Part shown: positions 42,266 through 51,127 of the stretch, piece after piece
Numbering within the stretch: position 1 is the stretch's first letter
Layout: every line of letters begins with the position of its first letter
Source of the DNA: CAYNSX01 sp964400165
Lineage (GTDB): Bacteria; Armatimonadota; Hebobacteria; CAYNSX01
Direction: 5' to 3'
Assembly: GCA_964400165.1 (NCBI GenBank)
Contig: CAYNSX010000009.1
Location: forward strand, 1-62,417
Length of the DNA: 62,417 bases
Notes under the pieces: generated by a model
Databases searched by the model: none
The model's input: the letters and a program-made list of their open reading frames with translations, nothing else
Told to the model about the DNA's origin: nothing
Program-made: the position numbers and the translations under genes

Positions 42266-43867
42266 ATGAGGCGATTTGCAGGGCACAGACGGCTGAGCAT
42301 CTTGATGTCGGTTGCGCTCGCCGTCGTGTGCACGCGGGATACGCTGGCTTCGTCGCAATTGAAATCCGGCGAGGCCGCGGCACGGACCGCGGAGGAAGTG
42401 CCACTCTCGCCGCTGGCTTCCGTGGCGTTGTCGGTGGCGACGGTCGGGGAGGGAAAGCTTGTTGCAGGCTGGGTGAGCGAGGTTGCGGTGGCCCTCGCTG
42501 AAGTGGGCTCCGTGGAAGAGGCACGCGCCCTCGTGACTCGCATCTCATTCCCGGCGGAACGGGCAGCCGCAGCATGTGCAGTGGCGGAGGCGCTCACCCG
42601 AAACGGACCGAATGAGACTGCGCGTCTCATGTTGGACGCGGCGGTGGCCGATGCGCGGACGGCGGGCACCGCCGATGTGCGGAGCAAACTGTTTGCGGCT
42701 GCGGCGGTCGGCTACCACAAGAACGGAGACCCTGGGACAGCCACGCGAGTGTTGAACCTGGCGAGAAGTGTCGGCCTCGGCGGCGAAGCGTGGAGGCGAT
42801 ACGCGTCGTTGCGCGAAGTGGCGGAAGCCGCGAACCGGATGGGCGACCGAGACGGCGCGATCCGCATTCTCCTCGAGGCGAACAGTTTGGCGAAGGCAGA
42901 TCCAGGACCGGCGGCGCTGGAGGAACGGCGCGCGGTGGTGTTCGCGTTGCTACAGATGGGGGCTGGGGCCGATGCGGTGCATGTTGCCGAGGAACTAGGT
43001 GGTGAACAGTTAGCGTGGTATTACGATCCGCTGGTCAAGTGGCTGATCAAGGAAGGACGGCTCGAGGAGGCCTTGCGGTTCGCGCGTGAATTGCCGCCGG
43101 CAGCGTTCCGCATCCATTCGATGGGGTTCGTCGCGGGCGCCCTGTCGGATACGGGACACCGGGCGGAGGCCCTTGCCCTGCTGGACGAGGCGGCAGCTCT
43201 GGCGCCGCTGCCCATTGCCTCGTCGAGTTATCCAGGCCAAGGCACCCTGTACATGTTTCTCTCCTTGGCGGCAGAAGCGGTGCAAGATTGGGACCGTGCG
43301 CTGATGTATGCGGGTTACAGCAACTCGTCGGTGCAGCCCGCGCATGTGGCTTGTGCGATGCACCGCGCTGGTGACGACGCGCGGGCGCGCAGCGTGTTGC
43401 GGGCGACCTTGGCAGGGACACCGGACGTCTATGCCCGCTTTCGTATTATTGAGGTGCTGTTCGACAACGGGTGGGAGGAAGAGGGAAGGGGCGAATTGCG
43501 CGACTGGGTGGCGGCCGAAGAGCAATCACTCAAAGACAATCGTAAGGCCGAGTTGCCGATTCGGTTTGTGGAGCTGATGTTGCGCGTTGGGCGGCTCGAT
43601 GACGCAATACGGTTGATAAAATCTCCAGGGGCGCGAGCGAATTACTATCCCGAACACTTAATTCCACCGTTGCTGGCGGCTGGACGAGTCAACGATGCCT
43701 TCGAGATGTTTGTGAAGCAGTGGGAGGGCAGTCGGTATGTGTCGGTCGCGTCCATGGGAGAGCAAAGCGCGATTCAGTTCATTGCAAATCTCATCCGGGC
43801 GCGGCTGCCGGCGGCGGAACTGGAGAGAATGGCCCGACGCGTGCGGGAGGTAGCGGGGGTGAAGTGA
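42266..43867 (+). CDS. Exported helical-repeat protein, array member 4
   Basis: About 533 residues. ATG 42266 sits in GAAGCGATGAGGCG, the same context as the starts of members 2 and 3, so I prefer it over an in-frame GTG at 42239. Signal peptide HRRLSILMSVALAVVCTRDTLA; helical repeats follow (AGWVSEVAVALAEVGSVEEA, SMGFVAGALSDTGHRAEAL). C-terminus AELERMARRVREVAGVK is related to the WAARLREAAGIQK end of members 1 and 2. A fourth diverged copy. Confidence 0.7.
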   Translation: MRRFAGHRRLSILMSVALAVVCTRDTLASSQLKSGEAAARTAEEVPLSPLASVALSVATVGEGKLVAGWVSEVAVALAEVGSVEEARALVTRISFPAERAAAACAVAEALTRNGPNETARLMLDAAVADARTAGTADVRSKLFAAAAVGYHKNGDPGTATRVLNLARSVGLGGEAWRRYASLREVAEAANRMGDRDGAIRILLEANSLAKADPGPAALEERRAVVFALLQMGAGADAVHVAEELGGEQLAWYYDPLVKWLIKEGRLEEALRFARELPPAAFRIHSMGFVAGALSDTGHRAEALALLDEAAALAPLPIASSSYPGQGTLYMFLSLAAEAVQDWDRALMYAGYSNSSVQPAHVACAMHRAGDDARARSVLRATLAGTPDVYARFRIIEVLFDNGWEEEGRGELRDWVAAEEQSLKDNRKAELPIRFVELMLRVGRLDDAIRLIKSPGARANYYPEHLIPPLLAAGRVNDAFEMFVKQWEGSRYVSVASMGEQSAIQFIANLIRARLPAAELERMARRVREVAGVK

Positions 43868-43976
43868 CAGTCCCGGGTTAGTGGTTAGTCGGTAGTAGGA
43901 ACAGCGCGTGGGATCCGCGACGAAGCGTCCGACTCTTTCCGCGCCTCTCTCCCGGTGACCCTGTCGGTTGTTCATC

Positions 43977-44025
43977 TATAATCGGGGCGGCAGAGATTCT
44001 CGGTGCCCTTGGATCGGGTCGTCCT
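43977..44025 (+). pseudogene. uvrA-like promoter and start fragment, copy A
   Basis: TATAATC at 43977, then GGGGCGGCAGAGATTCTCGG and a GTG start reading VPLDRVV, closely matches the promoter, ribosome site and first codons of uvrA (47279-47330). The match ends where a palindromic repeat begins. There is no downstream coding continuation. Confidence 0.6.
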
Positions 44026-44102
44026 CACCCCGGCTTCCTCCTTCGCCCTGCGGGCTTCGTAGGACAAGTCGCCACCCCTCTCCATTGCGATGGAGAGGGG
44101 CT
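44022..44102. repeat. REP-like element between the two uvrA-like fragments
   Basis: Contains CCCTGCGGGCTTCGTAGG and the perfect hairpin CCCCTCTCCAT-TGCG-ATGGAGAGGGG (44075-44100). It lies in the 341-base convergent gap 43868-44208, which otherwise holds only the two uvrA-like fragments. Confidence 0.8.
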
Positions 44103-44149
44103 TGTGAATGTGAACCCGCTGCTCTGCCTCAGCAGCATCTTCGCTCCTC

Positions 44150-44199
44150 TATAATCGGCGCGGGAGAGAGTCTCGGTGGCCTTGGAGCGCATAGCGGTG
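44150..44199 (+). pseudogene. uvrA-like promoter and start fragment, copy B
   Basis: TATAATCGGCGCGGGAGAGA, then GTCTCGGTGGCCTTGGAG, reads VALERIAVGG and so resembles uvrA VPLDRIIVRG at both DNA and protein level, with more changes than copy A. The frame continues only antisense to the 44209 gene. Confidence 0.5.
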
Positions 44200-44208
44200 G
44201 GCGGCGAG

Positions 44209-45768
44209 CTAGTTGGGTCGCAGGCCGACCGCGAACAGCGACGCGCCGCAGTGCACCAGGAGGAACCGGCCGTCGGCACTCGTATGGACTTCGAGGTGGT
44301 CGAAAGAGCGCCAGCGCGCGGGCGGGAGGGTGAGTCGCTGGGTTCGTCCGTCGCGCCACGCGACTTCCAGAACGGCACGGTAACCGTTGGTCCCCTCGGG
44401 CGCATGGAGCAACGCGGCGTAGTCGCCGGCGGGCGACAAGCAGAGCAATGGGTCGTCGGGCGTTTCCTGGGTGTTACGCCGCCCGGGTTGAATGTGCAGG
44501 GGCAACTCTTGGCGTGTCACGCCGAGCGGTGTCTCGGTAAGCGGTGGGTCGCCCGGCCTGGCCACGCCGGTGTCGGGCTTTGGCTTCAGACTTAGCAGGA
44601 CAATGCGGTTCTCTCGTTCATACGCAATGAGGAGTTCATCCGGCGGCGAGGCCACGGCGAGCCGGGAGAGCGTACTCGATGGGACATCCGCTTGCAGTCC
44701 CACCCCATACGGTTCGGTCGTCTGTTCGACGACATCGAGGGAGAGTTTCCAGATGAGGAGTCCGTAGCGATCCACCACGCGGATCTCGCCGGACCTGCTG
44801 AAGGCCGCCGGCATCACAGCGGCCTCGACGCGCCCGCCCCGCTCGAATCGCTCGACCGCCGACGGGGCGGAGTCGGACGCGGGGCGGTCGGCACGGTATG
44901 CGACAAACCCATCGGGTGTCACAACGGGTGTGGCTTTCGGATCGAAGCGGCCCGACTGTTCCCAGACGCGGCGGCCGTCACGGTCGAGCCGGGTGATGGT
45001 GTCTCCGGCGAGGACGACCCCGAAGGGGTCGGTCGTCAGATATGCATGCTGCAGGAAAGCGTGCATTTGCTGACCGTCTGGGAGCGGCCACCAGGTTCGA
45101 TTGGCCGCTTTGTCATAGATGGCTTCGAGCCGCCATCGGACGGCCCCGTTCTTCAATTCGATGAGGGTGGGTGTCTCTTTCGCCCCTTCCCATCCCCATT
45201 CCACGAGGAGCGCGTGCCCGGCGGCGGCGGCGAAGGGGAATCCGAGCGTCCCTTCGCCCGGACTGCCGTAGGCCTTCCCCTCGGTCTCGCGTCGCCAGCG
45301 CACGCGTCCGCTCGGCTCGAAGCAAATGAGGCCCCCGTGATACGAACTCGGAATGGCATCGCCCGGAGACGGGTGCTCGGGGTCGCGCCAGAAATCGAGC
45401 AGCACTTCGCCGCCTTCGTGAGAGACACAGGGTGTTCCAAGATTCTCTGCTTCTGCGGCCCGGTATTCCCAGCGCAAGGTGCCCGCCCGGGTCAGGCAGA
45501 GCAGGCGGTTGGCTCCGGAGAGATTCGTCGACTCAGCCACGAGTTGACCGGCAAGTGCTGGTCGCGCGAATCCGACAGCAATGATCTGGCCGTCGGCGGA
45601 CATGCTGGTCGAGAACGGCGTGTCCCAGTGCCGCTGCCACGCGAGCGCAAAACGGCCCGCCGCTGGCGCGGAGCCGGCAGTGCCGTTCGCGGCAGCGAGG
45701 GCGAGGAAGACTGTCGCGAACACTGCGGCGCGCCCGCACCCCCGAATGGAAGTGCACAAGTTGTTCAT
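44209..45768 (-). CDS. Exported PQQ-like beta-propeller protein
   Basis: 519 residues with signal peptide (AAVFATVFLALAAANGTAGSA). The body repeats beta-propeller blades with W-containing turns typical of PQQ-like repeats: NRLLCLTRAGTLRWEY, GLICFEPSGRVRWRRE, TLIELKNGAVRWRLE, DTITRLDRDGRRVWEQ and IRVVDRYGLLIWKL. No catalytic dehydrogenase motif, so probably a binding or scaffold propeller. It follows the gene at 45797 on the same strand after 28 bases; the pair probably forms an operon. Confidence 0.75.
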   Translation of the reverse strand: MNNLCTSIRGCGRAAVFATVFLALAAANGTAGSAPAAGRFALAWQRHWDTPFSTSMSADGQIIAVGFARPALAGQLVAESTNLSGANRLLCLTRAGTLRWEYRAAEAENLGTPCVSHEGGEVLLDFWRDPEHPSPGDAIPSSYHGGLICFEPSGRVRWRRETEGKAYGSPGEGTLGFPFAAAAGHALLVEWGWEGAKETPTLIELKNGAVRWRLEAIYDKAANRTWWPLPDGQQMHAFLQHAYLTTDPFGVVLAGDTITRLDRDGRRVWEQSGRFDPKATPVVTPDGFVAYRADRPASDSAPSAVERFERGGRVEAAVMPAAFSRSGEIRVVDRYGLLIWKLSLDVVEQTTEPYGVGLQADVPSSTLSRLAVASPPDELLIAYERENRIVLLSLKPKPDTGVARPGDPPLTETPLGVTRQELPLHIQPGRRNTQETPDDPLLCLSPAGDYAALLHAPEGTNGYRAVLEVAWRDGRTQRLTLPPARWRSFDHLEVHTSADGRFLLVHCGASLFAVGLRPN

Positions 45769-45796
45769 GGTGTCTCCACTGCGCGCTTGGCGCGCC

Positions 45797-47107
45797 TCAT
45801 TGGATCACCTGAACGATGATCTTCAGGGCGGGATGGCGCCCGTCGGCATCGAAGACGGTCAGGTCTGTCGCTTCGATTTCGATCCACCCCGTGTCACGCC
45901 CAATGTGGTACTCGACTCGCGCCGTTCCGGACTGCGCGGTGGCGGACCGGCGGTTCGACAGGAAACCGAAATCGCCGGCGGGCGGAGTGGACTCGTCTGC
46001 GTTGAAGCGCAGCGTGAGGGCGTCGTCCCACACTCGCGTCATGCGCCAGGCGATGTCATGGCTCCGCAGCGGGGTCGAGCGCCCCACGGACAGCATGATC
46101 GGGGTGGTTTCGTAGTCGCCGGGAAACATGCGGTGGAAATCCGAGTAGATGCTGTAGTCCGGCACGACCTGTCGAACCGCGGCGCGCCGTGTCCGAGTCC
46201 CGGCGGTGACGGTGACCGACGCCAGGCCTTCCTGGTCCGAGGAGTCGAGCAGTGCCCTGGCATAGCCATCGGCGTCCGTCGTGGCGAGCGCGGGGGAGAA
46301 GCGCGCCCGCCGGCGCACAGACGGCGCGGTGACTGCGAAGCGGACCGATGCGCCGGGCACTGGACGGCCCCGGCGATCCGTGAGCCGGGCCAGCACGAGC
46401 GCTTGCTGCGCATAGTTACCCTGACCGCCGGCGGCAATCTGCGGGGCGGTGACATGCACTTCGAGGCCTGCGGCGGGGACGAGCGCAAAATCTGTGGTTA
46501 CTTCCTCCCCGCGGACTTCGATATAGCGGAACTCTGTGGCATATCCCAGAGCGCTGCATTTCAGCAGATGGGTGCCCGTGGACATTTGATAGAGCCGGTA
46601 TCCGCCCTCATCCGAAAGCGGAGCGCCGTTGAACCATCCGGGCCCCTCTGAGTGTATCTCTCCGTCGCGAATGGGCTTGTGTGTCGCGGCATCAGTCACT
46701 TGGCCACTGACTTCTGTGAGGAGGGGTTCGAGCCCGACGCGCAGCCAGTTGACTTGTGGAAAGATGAGCTCACCGAGGCGCGCGGCCGGTCGGTGTCCGG
46801 GGCAGGATACGGTCACATCATAGGAACCGGTGGGGAGCGGTCCCATCAGGCACCGTCCGTACCGATCGGATCGACCGACGAGGGTGGCAGGTCCTTGGAG
46901 GCGGATCTCCGCATCGCCGAGTGCGTCATCCCCGATGCTGACTATTTCGACAAGCAACAGCCCGCGCACCGGTGGAAGCGTTTCGACAGGCCCAACCGAT
47001 TCGGGGGACGCGTGTGCTCCGAGGACTAGGAGCGAGAACGCCGCGCCGGCCACAAGATTGAAGCCGGGCGAGCGAAACCGCCGTTCTGACTCAATGTGGG
47101 GCGACAC
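45797..47107 (-). CDS. Exported protein with carboxypeptidase-regulatory-like and Ig-like domains
   Basis: 436 residues from GTG 47107, signal peptide LVAGAAFSLLVLGAHA. About residues 50-130 and 133-215 are two prealbumin-like modules (SDRYGRCLMGPLPTGSYDVTVSCPGH; SGQVTDAATHKPIRDGEI, then GGYRLYQMSTGTHLL). About 218-310 is an invasin/Big-1-like module (DRRGRPVPGASVRFAVTAP, TTDADGYARALLDSSD). A surface adhesin or envelope protein is likely. Its start is divergent from uvrA. Confidence 0.7.
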   Translation of the reverse strand: MSPHIESERRFRSPGFNLVAGAAFSLLVLGAHASPESVGPVETLPPVRGLLLVEIVSIGDDALGDAEIRLQGPATLVGRSDRYGRCLMGPLPTGSYDVTVSCPGHRPAARLGELIFPQVNWLRVGLEPLLTEVSGQVTDAATHKPIRDGEIHSEGPGWFNGAPLSDEGGYRLYQMSTGTHLLKCSALGYATEFRYIEVRGEEVTTDFALVPAAGLEVHVTAPQIAAGGQGNYAQQALVLARLTDRRGRPVPGASVRFAVTAPSVRRRARFSPALATTDADGYARALLDSSDQEGLASVTVTAGTRTRRAAVRQVVPDYSIYSDFHRMFPGDYETTPIMLSVGRSTPLRSHDIAWRMTRVWDDALTLRFNADESTPPAGDFGFLSNRRSATAQSGTARVEYHIGRDTGWIEIEATDLTVFDADGRHPALKIIVQVIQ

Positions 47108-47278
47108 CTTCGTAGCCGTTGCCCGACCATTCTATACCTCGGCTGGGGACCCGTTCAGGGGAAGCGAATGGGCGGCACTGGACAGCGGTCGGGGCGTTCG
47201 GGCGGATTCGGTTCTCTGTCCGATGGGGAGGGACTTCGTTCGATGTGGAGGTGGGGGAGGTGACTCGTTCGAAGTCCG

Positions 47279-47284
47279 TATAAT
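47279..47284 (+). promoter_or_regulatory. Probable uvrA -10 box
   Basis: TATAAT, a perfect -10 consensus, lies 19 bases before the GTG start of uvrA. The same box and following bases recur at 43977 and 44150. No LexA box was recognised. Confidence 0.5.
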
Positions 47285-47303
47285 CAAGCGGGAGAGATTC
47301 TCG

Positions 47304-50207
47304 GTGCCCTTGGATCGGATCATTGTTCGCGGCGCCCGCGAACACAACCTGAAGAATGTCACGGTCGAAATCCCGCGCGACCAATTGGTCGTGATTACGG
47401 GATTGTCGGGGTCGGGGAAGTCGTCGCTGGCGTTCGACACCATCTATGCGGAGGGGCAGCGGCGCTATGTGGAGTCGCTGTCGGCGTATGCGCGCCAGTT
47501 CCTCGGGCAGATGGACAAGCCGGATGTGGATTTGATCGAGGGACTGTCGCCGGCGGTGGCGATCGACGCCAAGTCCACTTCGCGCAACCCGCGTTCGACG
47601 GTCGGCACGGTGACGGAAATCTACGACCACCTGCGGCTGCTGTATGCGCGCATCGGCGTGCCGCACTGCCCGGACGACGGCATCGCCATCAAGCGGCAGA
47701 CCATCAGCGAGATCGTGGACCGGGTGCTTGCGCTGCCGGCGGGGACGAAGGTGCTGATCCTCGGGCCGATGGTGAGCGGACGGAAGGGGCACTACCGCCA
47801 AATCTTTGAGGACATCCGCAAGCAGGGGTTCGCGCGGGTGCGCGTGGACGGCGAGCTGCGTGACTTGAGCGAGAAGATTGTCCTGGAGCGCTACAAGCAG
47901 CACAACATCGAGGTCGTCGTCGACCGGCTGGTGATCAAGCCGGAGGTGCGCAATCGGCTGGCGGACTCGATGGAGACGGCGCTGAAGGCGGGGCAGGGGC
48001 AGGCGCGCGTGCAGATCGTCGACGGCGAGGAACTGATTTTCAACGAGGCGCTGGCGTGTCCGAAGTGCGGGCGGTCGTTCTCGGAATTGGAGCCGCGGGC
48101 GTTCTCGTTCAACAGTCCCTATGGCGCCTGCCCGACTTGCCACGGCCTCGGCACGCACTGGGAACTCGACGAGGCGCTGCTGATGCCGGACGAGACGCTA
48201 TCGCTCGGCGACGGCGCAATTCTGCCCTGGCGGCGGCTGAACAGCCGTTATTACAGCGCGCTGCTGGCGGCGGTGTGCGAGGCGAACGGCATCCCGTTCG
48301 ACAAGCCGGTGGCGAAACTGACGGCGAAGCAGCGTGAGGTGCTGCTGCGCGGCAACGGCGAGATCGTGCGGGTGCGGTTCCGCGGGCAGGGCGGGCGGCT
48401 GCGGGTCTACGATGTGCGGTTCCGCGGGGTGGTGCACAGTTTGCAGCGGGAGTTCGAGGAGGGGAGCGGGGCGACGCCGTTTCACGAGGAACTGCGCGAA
48501 TACATGACGCCGCGGCCGTGCGCCGACTGCAGCGGGACGCGGCTGAAGCCGGAGAGCCGCGCGGTGCAGGTGCATGGGCGCGGCATCGCGGAAGTGACGG
48601 CCTCGACGATTGCGGAGGCGATGGCGTGGTTCGAAGGGCTGCGGCTGACGAAGCGCGAGACGCTGATCGGGCGGCAGATACTGAAAGAGATCCGCGAGCG
48701 CATCAAATTTCTGCTCGATGTCGGGCTCGATTATCTGACGCTCGACCGGGCGGCGAACACGCTGGCGGGCGGCGAGGCGCAGCGCATCCGGCTGGCGACG
48801 CAAATCGGGTCGGGGCTGATGGGGGTGCTGTATGTGCTCGACGAGCCGACCGTCGGGCTGCACCAGCGCGACAACTCGCGTCTGCTGGCGACGCTGAAGC
48901 GGCTGCGCGACATCGGCAACACGGTGCTGGTCGTCGAGCACGACGAGCAGACCATCCGCGAAGCCGATTGGATGATTGACATCGGGCCCGGCGCGGGCGA
49001 GCACGGCGGCCGGATTGTGATCGCGGACACGCCGGCGCGGGTGGCGAAATCCGACCAGTCGGTGACGGGGCAGTACCTCGGACATCGGCGCGTCATCCCG
49101 GTGCCGCGGGAGCGGCGCGCGGGGAACGGACACGCCATCACGGTGAAGGGCGCGCGCGAGCACAACCTGAAGAAACTCGATGTGCGGTTCCCGCTCGGGA
49201 AGTTCATCGCGCTGACGGGCGTGTCGGGGTCGGGGAAGTCCACGCTGCTCGAAGAGATTCTGCACCGGCGGCTGGCGCACAAATTGCACGGCGCGCGCTT
49301 CACCTGGGGCGCGCACGACGACATCCTCGGCGTCGAGCACATCGACAAAGTCATCAACATCGACCAGTCGCCGATCGGGCGCACGCCGCGCTCCAATCCC
49401 GCGACCTACACCGGCGTCTTCGACGACATCCGCAATCTCTTCGCGCAAACGCAGGAGGCGCGGCGGCGCGGCTACAAGCCCGGGCGGTTCTCGTTCAATG
49501 TGAAGGGCGGGCGCTGCGAGGCGTGCAAGGGCGACGGGCTGCTCAAGGTCGAGATGCAATTCCTGCCCGATGTCTATGTGCCGTGCGAGGTCTGCCACGG
49601 CGAGCGCTACAACCGCGAGACGCTCGAGGTGCGTTACAAGGACAAGACGATTGCCGAGGTGCTGAACCTGTCCGTCGAACAGGCGCTGGAGTTCTTCGCG
49701 CCGATCCCGAGCATTCGCAGCCGGATGCAGACGCTGAACGATGTCGGCCTCGGCTACATCCGGCTCGGGCAGCCGGCGACGACGCTCTCCGGCGGCGAGG
49801 CGCAGCGGGTGAAACTGTCGACGGAACTCTCGCGGCGGGCGACGGGGCGCACGCTGTATCTGCTCGACGAGCCGACGACGGGTTTGCACTTCGCCGATGT
49901 CGAGAAACTGCTCGGGGTCTTGCACCGGCTGGTGGATCTCGGCAACACGGTGCTGGTGATCGAGCACAACCTGGAGGTGATCAAGACCGCGGACTGGGTG
50001 ATCGACCTGGGGCCGGAGGGGGGCGAGGCGGGCGGGCGCATCGTGGCTGAAGGGCCGCCGGAGGCGATTGCGCGCTCGCGGCGCAGTTACACCGGGCGCT
50101 ACCTGAAGCCGCTGCTGGCGGGCAAGCCGCTGTTCGGGGTGGATGGGAAGGTGCGGGTCGATGGGAGGGATGAAAACTTCAAAGCGCGACGAAGGGTGGT
50201 AATGTGA
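47304..50207 (+). CDS. uvrA: Excinuclease ABC subunit A
   Basis: 967 residues, full-length UvrA. First ATPase: Walker A TGLSGSGKSS near 32-41 and a long insertion with the first zinc finger (ACPKCGRSFSELEPRAFSFN). Signature NTLAGGEAQRIRLATQIGSG; second Walker A GVSGSGKST near 637; second zinc finger GGRCEACKGDG; signature TTLSGGEAQRVKLSTELS. It recognises DNA damage with UvrB. GTG 47304 is preceded by GGGAGAG; TTG 47310 is possible. The last dozen residues (GRDENFKARRRVVM) are atypical and lie at the edge of the restriction island. Confidence 0.97.
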   Translation: MPLDRIIVRGAREHNLKNVTVEIPRDQLVVITGLSGSGKSSLAFDTIYAEGQRRYVESLSAYARQFLGQMDKPDVDLIEGLSPAVAIDAKSTSRNPRSTVGTVTEIYDHLRLLYARIGVPHCPDDGIAIKRQTISEIVDRVLALPAGTKVLILGPMVSGRKGHYRQIFEDIRKQGFARVRVDGELRDLSEKIVLERYKQHNIEVVVDRLVIKPEVRNRLADSMETALKAGQGQARVQIVDGEELIFNEALACPKCGRSFSELEPRAFSFNSPYGACPTCHGLGTHWELDEALLMPDETLSLGDGAILPWRRLNSRYYSALLAAVCEANGIPFDKPVAKLTAKQREVLLRGNGEIVRVRFRGQGGRLRVYDVRFRGVVHSLQREFEEGSGATPFHEELREYMTPRPCADCSGTRLKPESRAVQVHGRGIAEVTASTIAEAMAWFEGLRLTKRETLIGRQILKEIRERIKFLLDVGLDYLTLDRAANTLAGGEAQRIRLATQIGSGLMGVLYVLDEPTVGLHQRDNSRLLATLKRLRDIGNTVLVVEHDEQTIREADWMIDIGPGAGEHGGRIVIADTPARVAKSDQSVTGQYLGHRRVIPVPRERRAGNGHAITVKGAREHNLKKLDVRFPLGKFIALTGVSGSGKSTLLEEILHRRLAHKLHGARFTWGAHDDILGVEHIDKVINIDQSPIGRTPRSNPATYTGVFDDIRNLFAQTQEARRRGYKPGRFSFNVKGGRCEACKGDGLLKVEMQFLPDVYVPCEVCHGERYNRETLEVRYKDKTIAEVLNLSVEQALEFFAPIPSIRSRMQTLNDVGLGYIRLGQPATTLSGGEAQRVKLSTELSRRATGRTLYLLDEPTTGLHFADVEKLLGVLHRLVDLGNTVLVIEHNLEVIKTADWVIDLGPEGGEAGGRIVAEGPPEAIARSRRSYTGRYLKPLLAGKPLFGVDGKVRVDGRDENFKARRRVVM

Positions 50208-51121
50208 GCAAATTGTCCAATGCCGAGCGCGAGAAACTGAAGGCAGACTGCCGGAAGTCTGAAAGAGCTGAGATTGCTCTTTTCTTTCGAAAGGCTAAAG
50301 AGTTTCACGGACTTGCGGCGGAAGAAGGCGGTGAACTCTTCGACCTTGCACGCGAGAGGAGCAGCGATTTCAGGACCATTACGGGAGTCCTGTTGATCGA
50401 GAACCCGAGACTGATCAAAGTGTTTCGATACTTGACCATCCCCCCACTGAGTCAGATGAAACTTGGCCAATTGCTTGACCTCACATCGACTGATGGCTTC
50501 GAGGGCGGAAAGCGACCCACTGAAGTACAGGCCCGCATGATGGCGACCATCTTTCGGAACCACTTCGACACATTCCGCGTAAGCTGGCGAGAAGCCAAGC
50601 TCAACAACCGAACCAGGAAGTTAGCAATTCAGTATTCCAGGGGCTGGACAGCGTCATTGATGGCTAGCCAGAATGCATTGACAAATCTCCGGAACTGGCG
50701 AAAGGATCTTCAGGAATCACGGATTTCAGCCGCGATTGTTGAAGCCTCATTTCAGGAGCAGAAGAGAGTTCGACGCGTCGTGAACGACAAGCGAACCATT
50801 TCTCCTGGCTGGTTTGTCAAGGAATGTAAGTTGGCGAAGAGCGGAACGCCACAGAAAGCAGATTTCATTGTACGGCTCAAGAAAGGGCGAATGCTGGCGA
50901 TCGAAGCCAAGGCAATTGGTGTGCGAATCGATTCGCACAAGCGCCTCAAGGAGATCCGAGACAAGCGCAGCGCCTGGAAGAGAGCATTCGGGTCCGATGT
51001 GGAAACCGCGGCAGTTCTGGCGGGATTTGTATTCCCGAACGAGGTGGCGGAAATGGTCGAGGACGGGATTCCGGTTTTCTGGGAGCATGACTTGAAATCG
51101 CTGACTCGGTACATTAGTTAG
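50204..51121 (+). CDS. Type II restriction endonuclease, probably XamI family
   Basis: 305 residues. Catalytic PD-(D/E)xK-like core KADFIVRLKKGRMLAIEAKA, with D220 and E234-x-K236. The upstream region (SSDFRTITGVLLIENPRL, IPPLSQMKLGQLL) fits my memory of XamI-type enzymes, whose type member cuts GTCGAC; I hold the family call loosely. It starts with GTG that overlaps the uvrA TGA by four bases, and a methyltransferase gene follows after six bases. Codon use is much less GC-rich than the neighbours, indicating transfer. Confidence 0.7.
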   Translation: MSKLSNAEREKLKADCRKSERAEIALFFRKAKEFHGLAAEEGGELFDLARERSSDFRTITGVLLIENPRLIKVFRYLTIPPLSQMKLGQLLDLTSTDGFEGGKRPTEVQARMMATIFRNHFDTFRVSWREAKLNNRTRKLAIQYSRGWTASLMASQNALTNLRNWRKDLQESRISAAIVEASFQEQKRVRRVVNDKRTISPGWFVKECKLAKSGTPQKADFIVRLKKGRMLAIEAKAIGVRIDSHKRLKEIRDKRSAWKRAFGSDVETAAVLAGFVFPNEVAEMVEDGIPVFWEHDLKSLTRYIS

Positions 51122-51127
51122 AATCAC

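Noticed and set aside
40349..42687. Long minus-strand frames opposite array members 2, 3 and 4
   Set aside because: Arg/Pro/Ser/Ala-biased translations mirror the repeat genes on the plus strand, which have signal peptides and good starts.
44176..44595. Plus-strand gene starting with the uvrA-like fragment B
   Set aside because: After about ten codons the frame is antisense to the end of the PQQ-like gene and has no UvrA motif; treated as a fragment instead.
48198..49967. 589-codon minus-strand frame inside uvrA
   Set aside because: Antisense to conserved UvrA motifs; translation is His/Arg/Pro-rich noise.
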